Assembly (NCBI GenBank): GCA_900312665.1
Contig: ONZQ02000012.1
Span: 313,279-377,278, forward strand
Source: Cephalotrichum gorgonifer
Taxonomy: Eukaryota > Ascomycota > Sordariomycetes > Microascales > Microascaceae
Length of the DNA stretch: 64,000 bases
Direction: 5' to 3'
Shown: positions 56,495 to 64,000 of the stretch, piece by piece
Numbering within the stretch: the first letter of the stretch is position 1
Layout of the letters: each line of letters opens with the position of its first letter
Notes under the pieces: generated by a model
Told to the model about the DNA's origin: nothing
The model's database searches: none
What the model saw: the letters and a program-made list of their open reading frames with translations, nothing else
Made by a program: the position numbers and the translations under genes

Positions 56495-59009
56495 GGGTCG
56501 TTGTCGCTGGATTCGCACCGTTGCGATATAGACCCTGTCAGTCACTAGATACCGCAAGCATATAAATATTTACATTGGCATATTTTACCTCATAAACTTG
56601 CCATGTGTGATAGTACTAGGTGAAGCATCATGCTTCGCGCCGCTGAGTATGCGCGTATGCGCTTATGCGCTTATGTTTGAGTTTTAGTCAAGCATAGTTT
56701 TTGCAAGTTCAGTACCTGTATAAACAAGCTCGTATTGTGACATTCACTTTTATGCACACTTTTTTGTAGATTGCATAGGAAGCAGGAAAGACATTCTGGG
56801 AAGCATCAGTAGGATGAACTTCAACATAAACCAGAAGAGAACCTGTTTACATAACCTGGAGCCGCACATATTACTCCTCCTCTAAGTTTGCTTTCTAGAA
56901 CTGCTCCATAAAAGGCCCCTTCATAGCACTCCCGTCAGAGTAGCCGGCCTCTGGTCTCTACAAGGAAGATTACATAATACACATTTTTTTTTTCTTTCCA
57001 ACTACGCTGTATTAATAAAGTTAAGTTTGCTAAAGCACGTGGGGGAGCGTCCTCAGGAGGCCCCCTGGTCTCCACATATGATGTACCCAGTGCTGAGATT
57101 ATCTTGGAAGTTACCCCACCCACGCCGTTCTTGCCCTTACTTTTGAGACAGCTAATACGTCGTGCTCCCCACAAGTATTGGCGATAAGGAAGGATCAGCT
57201 CCGTCAGTGTTACATCGTCCAAGTCGATTTCCCAAGGGGCTAACGATAGGAAGTGGGGGGGATTGTAAGAGAGGCAATGGAATCGACACGATCTCTGCGA
57301 GGGTTCGGCTGGCCGCACTAGATGCGTGACCGAGGCGTCTCTGTGCCGGCGGCAGACAGCAAAAGCGGTCACCCCAAAAATAGACAGCCACCCCACGGAT
57401 CTTGGTAGGGGCGTTTTTTCTTTATTTCTTTTTTTGCCGATCTACTTAGATCTGAGGGAAAGCCGTGTGCGACCTAGAAATCTGGTGGGAAAGCGGGGTA
57501 GGTAGAACATTCCGGATGGAGGTCAAACACGCCCACCACCCACCACCTCCATCCTCGCGTGTCCATCCTCTTCTGGTAACTTGGTGTGTGAGGTTCTGTT
57601 GAGCTATGACCTGCGCCAAGAGCCGCAAAATCTTGATGCCCCCCCTGTGGCTACATGTAATATGTATTGGTCGCCGCCATGCTTGAATACGTGGCCCCCC
57701 CCGCTCGTACAGCCACGCTTGGCTTTCGTAGGGGGGGCGAATAATGTCGGTATCTCATTTGCAGGGTCAAAAAAAACCATGGTTTCAAAGCTAAGTCGAG
57801 CTTGGCGCTCTGCTCAATCGAATGGCAATCGCCTCCACCTTCGAGCCGGGACAGGAAGACACTGATGTGGCGGGCGACCAAGTTACAAGAAAGAACATCA
57901 CACACCACCCACACGGCTCGGGCACGCAACCTCTCTCGACGGAAAAGTCGGCTCTGTCGGCATCACGATTTGGAATGTTCCGCCAAAGTCGCCGGCCTTG
58001 ACATTGCCGGCGGACTTATGAACGCGGTCGGAGTACAGTATTACGGAGTCCGGACCCCGGGACGTATTGCCAACCATGAAAGTTTATTGGTGGGGGCCCC
58101 CCGTCGTATGCAGTGCTCCCTAACTGGCAGGTAACTGGCTCATCTCACAGAAGGAAGGTGTGGCTGTCTCTTCCCGCCGCACTGTTCTTGTTCCTGAGAT
58201 TTCTTGCCTGAAGGAGATGTGGCGTGGTTCCCTCCCTGCTCCTTCCGTACCCATGCCCTCCAGCCAGGCCTATAATACTCTCCCGTTCCTATTTTATTGC
58301 AGGGTTAGATATCTCACCTTAATTGCCTTGATCCCAGAGTCTCGGGATACCAAGGGGTGTTTGGCCAGGTAGAAAATGGTGAGGGCATCAGTGGGAGGCC
58401 ACGTACTACATCACACAGTACAAGTGGCTACAGTGCGCATGTACGCCCGCATGCGATCACCCCTTCCCTTCTCATCTTCAGTGGATCGCTCCTTCCCCCA
58501 CCCCGCTACCTCGTACCTCCCAAGGTGCTACTGGCGAATCAAACAGCACTGTCGGTCTTGGCTTTGTGGGTCGGTCGGTCAGTCACGCGCAGCATGGGGG
58601 GGCGTAGTGACAACTCGTACCTTCTGAGGGTGACTTCTCAGGGTCAACAAGCTCCCCACGATCAAAGGGAGCGCTGGGAGCGAGCGTACGAAGTCTTGCT
58701 GGTACTCTGGGGGTAGTTTTTCTTGGCTCTCACGAAAAGGATAAAACCCGACACTATTTCCCCTCGACCCCCGCGACCCCCCTCACCGCTTAACATCTCG
58801 GTCTCCGGTGAATACTGCAGAACAGTGACCAGCCATTGGGCTACAGCAAGAAGATCCATCACACCACATACACACACATCATCAACACCTAACCTACACA
58901 TCCAAAGTTCATCACCAGAACAACAAAACCCCGAGCCCTACCCCCCCCCCCCCCCCCCGGCCCTCCCGCGACCCAACAACCCTCTTTCGCCGTTATCCAC
59001 CCAACTTCG
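56495..59009. other. Upstream region of the ENA ATPase gene
   Basis: 2.5 kb without recognisable genes. It holds three tandem 8-bp units (TATGCGCT-like) at 56648-56675 and a C18 run at 58941-58958 about 50 bp before the ATPase start. A minus-strand frame of 153 codons (56935-57396) has no domain. Confidence 0.45.
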
Positions 59010-62000
59010 ATGGGAGAAACCACTGCTACTTGGAATGGCCCTTCTCTCGATTCCCCAGAGGGCACGACTGATCTGGACGAACCCCCGTTAGGTGGTTTAC
59101 GAGCGCCTCCAACTCCAACTCCAATCCCCCACTCCATCAAACCTACCGACCTCGCCGGGATCCTCGGCACCCACGTTGTCAATGGATTGTCTGCAGCTGA
59201 AGCGGCTGCCCGCCTCGAGCGGGATGGGCCCAACAAGGTCGAGGCGGCCAAGGGCACATCGGCCTGGCAAATATTCCTAAGACAGATCTCGAATAGTTTG
59301 ACTCTTGTGCTCGTAATTGTCATGGTACTGTCATTCTGTATCCAAGACTACATTGAGGCCAGCGTTGTCGCGGCCGTCATCCTCTTCAACATCGTCGTCG
59401 GGTATGGTTGTTTTATCTCCCCGGTCGTCGGGTCGTCATGCGCTCTCGACCCCGGAGGCTTTGCTTTCGACCCCGCCAGTTCCCCGTTCCCCACCCTGCC
59501 CCGCGTTCCCGTCCCTCCCCCCCACGAGTACCCCACGTTCTCCGTGGCCTCCTTGTGCTGGATAGGGAAGCGAGAAAGGCAAAAAAATATATATATAAGA
59601 GGAAAAAGAAAATAAGATTCCAGCGCTTGTACTAACCATCAAGGTCGGGGTACCCCCCCGCCTTATTAGCTTCCAGCAAGATTACAAAGCCGAGAGCCAG
59701 ATGCAGCAGCTTCTGAGCCTCGCCTCTCCCACTTGCCATGTCATCCGCGATGGCCAGGTGCAAGAAGTGAAGAGCGAGGTCGTCGTAGTCGGCGACCTGA
59801 TGAAAGTCTCCGTCGGCGACATTGTAGCCGCTGATGCACGCCTCGTCGAGGGCATCAACCTGTCCGCCGAGGAGGCCAACCTCACCGGCGAGTCTGTCCC
59901 CATCAGCAAGCATGCGGACCGTGTGCTCGACGCCGAGGATATCCCCCTCGGCGACCGCATCAACATGGTCTACTCCAGCACCGCCATCACCCGCGGCCGC
60001 GCTACGGCCATCGTCACCAGCATCGGAATGGACACCGAGGTTGGTAAGATCGCCAGCATGCTGCGCACCAAGAAGACCGTCAGCGCGGACACGCCCCGCT
60101 CCGTACGGGTCCGTGTCTGGCTCCGGAGCAAGATCCGGAGCATCCTCGGCTTCGACGGCACGCCCCTGCAGAACAAGCTGAGTGCCTTCGCCCTGGTCCT
60201 CTTCGCTCTTGCCATCCTCTTGGTCCTCATCGTCTTTGCCACGGCCAAGTTCGACGTACAGGGCCAGATTCTCCTGTACGGCATCTGCGTCGGCGTCGCC
60301 GTCATCCCCGAGTCGCTCATCGCTGTGCTCACCTTGACCTTTACCGTCGCCGCTCGCGCCATGAGCAGGGGCAATGTCATTGTGCGCAACAAGGCTGCCC
60401 TCCAGGCCGTTGGGGGCGTCACCAACATCTGCTCTGACAAGACGGGTACCCTGACGCAGGGCAGGATGGTCATGCGCAAGGTCTGGACCCCGGACGACAC
60501 GAGCGTATCCGTGGTTGGGACCACCGACCCGTTCAACCCGTTCAGCGGCAAGGTCGTCTGCAACAACACCACCGCCAAGTCAAGCTCGAGGTCCACCCCG
60601 ACGGTCGAGAAGGCCGATGACGGGTTCGAGTCGTCGCTATTGTTCAACTCATTCCTGGACGCCATCTCCCTGTGCAACAACGCCACCGTGTCAGATGACA
60701 GTAAGAACGCCGTCACGGACGATAGTGCGTCCGTGACAACGGCGGCGCTGTCGACGACGTGGGTTGCCGTGGGCGAACCTACCGAGATAGCCCTTCAGGT
60801 CTTCGCCACGCGCTTCAGCCGTGGTAAGCCCGAACTTATCCGAACGGCGAGATATGGCCGCTTGGAGACTGAGTTTCCCTTCGATTCGTCTTGCAAGAGA
60901 ATGAGTGTCATCTACGAGAGCCCCTCCGGTGGCGATCGGCGGATGTTCACCAAGGGAGCTCCCGAGGCTATTCTGCCCCTTCTCGACTCTTCCGACCACA
61001 TCAAGTCTCTGATTGTCGAGAAGGCCGATGAGATGGCGTCGGAGGGCTACCGAGTCCTCTGCGTCGCCCAGAAGACAATTGCCACCGGCCAATCCACTAA
61101 GGAGCGCGAAGCTACCGAGTGTAAGCTCGAGTTCCTCGGACTCGCCGGACTCTACGACCCGCCCCGCCTTGAGACGGCCGGCGCCGTACGCCAGTGCAAG
61201 GAGGCTGGTGTTTCCGTGCACATGGTGACCGGCGACCACATCAAGACGGCCACCTCTATCGCGCTCGAGGTCGGCATTCTCACCCGCGACATGTCCTCCA
61301 GCGAGCTCGAGAACGCCGTCATGCAGGCATCGGACTTTGACAAGCTCGAGGACGCGGAGATCGACGCCATGAAGAGCCTGCCCCTCGTCATTGGGCGATG
61401 TAGTCCCATGACCAAGGTCAGGATGATTGAGGCTATGCATCGCCGCAAGGCCTTCTGCGTCATGACCGGTGACGGCGTCAATGACTCCCCCGCGCTGAAG
61501 CAGGCTGATATTGGTATTGCCATGGGTTTGAGGGGCAGTGACGTCGCCAAGGAAGCATCCGACATGGTCCTCACTGACGATAACTTTGCCTCTATTGTCA
61601 CGGCCATCAAGGAGGGAAGACGCCTATTTGATAATGTTCAGAAGGTATGCACATCCGATAGATTGAAACCCTACCTACCGCGCTGCGGAGGATTCGCCAT
61701 GCTGACAAGTATTTCCTAGTTCCTGCTGCACTTGTTGATCTCCAACATTGCCCAGGTAATCCTCCTCCTCATCGGTCTCGCCTTCAAGGACGAGGAAGGC
61801 ACGTCCGTGTTCCCCCTCTCACCCCTCGAAATTCTCTGGGCCAACCTCATCACCTCGTCCTTCCTCGCCGTCGGCCTCGGGATGGAGGAGGCGCAGCCCG
61901 ACCTCCTGACCCGCCCGCCCGCGAACTCGAGGAGCGGCGTCTTCACCGTCGACCTCATCCGGGACAAGATGATCTACGGCTTCTTCATGGGCGCCCTCTG

Positions 62001-62472
62001 CCTCGCGTCCTTCACGTCCATCGCCTACGGCGTCGCGGGGCCGGGCCACCTCGGCCTGGGCTGCAACGACGAGTACAACGACTCGTGCGACGTCGTGTTC
62101 CGCGCGCGCTCGACGACGTACGCGACGCTGAGCTTCCTGCTGCTGGTGACGGCGTGGGAGGCCAAGCACTTCACGCGCAGCCTCTTCGCCATGAACCCCG
62201 AGCTCTGGACGGGGCCGACGTCGTTCTTCAGGACGGTGTGGCATAACCGCACGCTCTTCTGGGCCGTCACGGCCGGCTTCCTCTTCACGTTCCCCGTCAT
62301 CTACATCCCCGTCGTGAACCGCGTCGTCTTCAAGCACGAGGGGATCACCTGGGAGTGGGGCATCGTGGTGGGCTGCGTCGCCGCGTACCTCGCGCTCGTG
62401 GAGTCGTGGAAGGCGGTCAAGAGGAGGTTTGGGCTTGGGACGCACAAGGCGGCTCGCCTGAGCGACGTGTAG
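59010..62472 (+). CDS. ENA: P-type Na+/K+-efflux ATPase, ENA (P-IID) class
   Basis: Exons 59010-59401, 59670-61644 and 61720-62472 join in phase to 1039 residues. ENA pumps export Na+ (and K+) across the plasma membrane and matter under salt or alkaline stress. In order: N-terminal cation-ATPase domain (NGLSAAEAAARLERDGPN), first helices near LTLVLVIVMVLSFCIQDYIE, actuator motif LTGESVPIS, helix 4 with VIPESLIAVLTLT (ENA-type PESL instead of PEGL), phosphorylation motif CSDKTGTLTQG with Asp387, KGAPE, TGDGVNDSPALKQADIG, and the C-terminal helices including PLEILWANLITSSFLAVGLGME. The first intron (268 bp, GTATGG donor) needs the TTATTAG acceptor to give VVGFQQDYKAE. Two nearer AG sites break the frame. 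Confidence 0.95.
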
Positions 62473-63147
62473 TTAGTATTTTCTTCCTACCGTGGCGTCA
62501 AGGAGTGTGAAGTGTCTTGGGTGGGGTAGTATACGCGCGGGACCATGGATCGAGACCATTGATCGACACACCTCGAGGTTATGGTCCGCAGCACCGAGGT
62601 GAAGAAAAAAAAAACTTCGGCGTAGAGACGTTGCGCCTTCCTTTCGTTCTGGTCGGGAGAGGGGGACCATCAGATTGTTCAACACGGTCGCTCTACTCTG
62701 GATTACTAGGTAGAGTGGGCCACTCTCCGGCCCCCTGGTTTCCCTTTTTTTTACTCTCTCTTTCTCGGTTTTCGGAATCTTGGTGGTATGGGGGGTTCGT
62801 ACACAGACTGTCACCCTTTTTTTTACTTTATTTTTTGAGGTAGTTTTTATTGGCAATATAAGAAACGGCCTTTCACACACAGGACTTTGGCAAGCTTCAT
62901 CTTAAAGTATGAACGTGGAAATTCATCTATGGATCACACACGGACAACAATCTTACTCAAACCCCGTCCCGCCACATCAGTCGAGACTGCAAAGTATATA
63001 CAGGAAAATCTTCTCCTTTTCGTCCTACCCGAAATTTTAGCCTCTTCCTTTTTCTCCCCAAGACCTCCCACAAAAAAGGGGCGCCGGCGAGACAAGAAAG
63101 CCAAGGCCAGACACCAGCTAAGAACAGAAAGTGCCGGATAGACCGAC
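62473..63147. other. Intergenic between convergent genes
   Basis: Shared 3' flank of the ENA and GH7 genes, with several short T and A runs. Nothing else recognised. Confidence 0.4.
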
Positions 63148-64000
63148 TTAGACGTCGTAGGTGGAGCCGATGGGGCCGTAGCGGATGTTGGACCAGATGA
63201 CGGCCGAGTCGGCGTACTGGGAGAGGACCTCGGAGGGAACACCGCTGTCCTGGGGGCAGTCGCCACGGGCGGCGCCGGGCTGGCCCTCCTTCTCCGGGGG
63301 GTAGGTGGAGTCGAGCCAGAGCATGTTCGCGTAGTGCTATGGACTTTGTTAGTGGATTCTTCCGGGACAGTTTCAAAAAAGTGCTGGTAAAAGGGAAACT
63401 CACGTCGCTCCAGATGGAAAGGACGAGCACCATGGGAAGGGCGAGCGCCTCGTTGAGGACGGGGAAGCCGCCGACCTCGTCGAAGCGGTTGAAGTCGTCG
63501 AAGGCGATGGGCGCGGCCGTGCAGAACTCGGGGGTGATCTTGTTGCTGTCGGCCGAGATGCCGTCGACCTTGGGGGCGGGCACCTCGATGGTCTTGCCGT
63601 CCTGGATGAAGATCTGGTACACGCTGTCCTTCTCGAAGCGGGTGATGACGCTGTGGGGGAGATGCATTAGTGTTTGGGGCCTTCAGAGGGGAAATGGGGG
63701 GCAAGGAAAGAGGAAGGGGGCGCCTTACGTGAAGACCTTGCTGGTGTCAACGGTCTTTCCGGGGCCGTAGAAGTCGGTGTTGCCAAGACGGTAGGGGTTG
63801 TAGTCGCAGCCGTTAGCGTCGCAGTTTCCGGCGAAGCGCTCCTCGGAGAAGGTGCCACCGCAGTCCCTGTCCACGCAGACATGGTACTCGTTGGACTGCG
63901 TGCAGGCGTGGGGGGTCAGGGCGTAGGAGTGGGCGTTGGACTCCCAAACATCGATCTCGGCGCAGCAGGCGCCCATTCCACCGACACCGGCGGACTCATC
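63148..64000 (-). CDS. GH7 cellobiohydrolase, 3' part (5' end beyond window)
   Basis: Exons 64000-63729 (incomplete), 63650-63404 and 63336-63148 encode the last 236 residues. The catalytic block is GACCAEIDVWESN, with the nucleophile Glu, middle Asp and acid/base Glu of GH7. NEYHVCVDRDCGGTF, GCDYNPYRLGNTDFYG, MVLVLSIWSD-HYANMLWLDSTYPPE and NIRYGPIGSTYDV follow, matching reducing-end cellobiohydrolases more closely than endoglucanases (YANMLWLDSTYP tunnel-forming region present). The protein ends right after the catalytic domain, so there is no linker or cellulose-binding module. Introns have GTAAGG and GTGAGT donors. The signal peptide and first part lie outside the window. Confidence 0.94.

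Noticed and set aside
56935..57396. 153-codon minus-strand frame between the dioxygenase and ENA genes
   Set aside because: Overlapped by other frames, no domain, and no exon chain could be built.
6871..63900. AA9, GH10 and GH7 as a carbohydrate-enzyme gene cluster
   Set aside because: The three genes are about 28 kb or more apart with unrelated housekeeping genes between them; shared lifestyle rather than physical clustering is the better reading.

Overview
The window is nuclear DNA of a filamentous ascomycete (Pezizomycotina, probably a Sordariomycete; this is inferred from gene style, no marker was compared). The evidence is short spliceosomal introns of about 50-270 bp with GTANGT or GTGAGT donors and CTAAC/CTGAC-like branch points, GC-rich coding exons against more AT-rich spacers, nuclear tRNA genes with an intron next to the anticodon, and fungus-specific families (fungal tetraspanin, Clr5, DUF4360, AA9, ENA ATPase). 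I rebuilt exon structures by joining reading frames across splice sites, so many gene limits differ from single open frames. There are 18 intact or partial protein genes, one 85-residue candidate gene, one broken HNH gene and four tRNAs.

Layout. 0-10 kb: a tiny SCA7-domain ORF (-), a tetraspanin (+), tRNA-Leu (-), a four-helix membrane protein (-), a LURP-one/Tubby-like protein (+), a secreted AA9 polysaccharide monooxygenase (-) and a PQ-loop membrane protein (-). 10-25 kb: DIM1 rRNA dimethylase (+), a secreted DUF4360 protein (+), tRNA-Thr (+), a PMC1-type Ca2+ ATPase (+) and the small spliced candidate gene (-). 25-41 kb: a Clr5-domain protein preceded by four copies of a 22-24 bp element (+), tRNA-Ala (-), an M3 oligopeptidase (+) whose 3' end overlaps an archaemetzincin (-), a GH10 xylanase (+), an HNH-nuclease relic with an in-frame stop (+) and an ankyrin protein with a long basic/hydrophobic tail (+). 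41-49 kb: about 8 kb without recognisable genes, holding a cluster of a short TAC[AG]AGTA motif and a polypurine tract, ahead of a Ser/Pro-rich fungal protein (+). 52-64 kb: tRNA-Asp (+), a divergent pair of MFS transporter (-) and TauD/TfdA dioxygenase (+), an ENA-type Na+ ATPase (+) and the 3' part of a GH7 cellobiohydrolase (-, cut by the window edge).

How the genes fit together. AA9, GH10 and GH7 point to a plant-cell-wall degrader, but they are 28 kb or more apart and do not form a cluster. The MFS/TauD pair shares one promoter region and is most simply read as uptake plus oxidative desulfonation of an organosulfur compound. The PMC1 and ENA pumps cover Ca2+ and Na+ homeostasis. I see no secondary-metabolite cluster, no transposon with recognisable ends and no CRISPR. 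The least explained items are the four-copy element upstream of the Clr5 gene, the TAC[AG]AGTA cluster in the gene desert, and the broken HNH gene.
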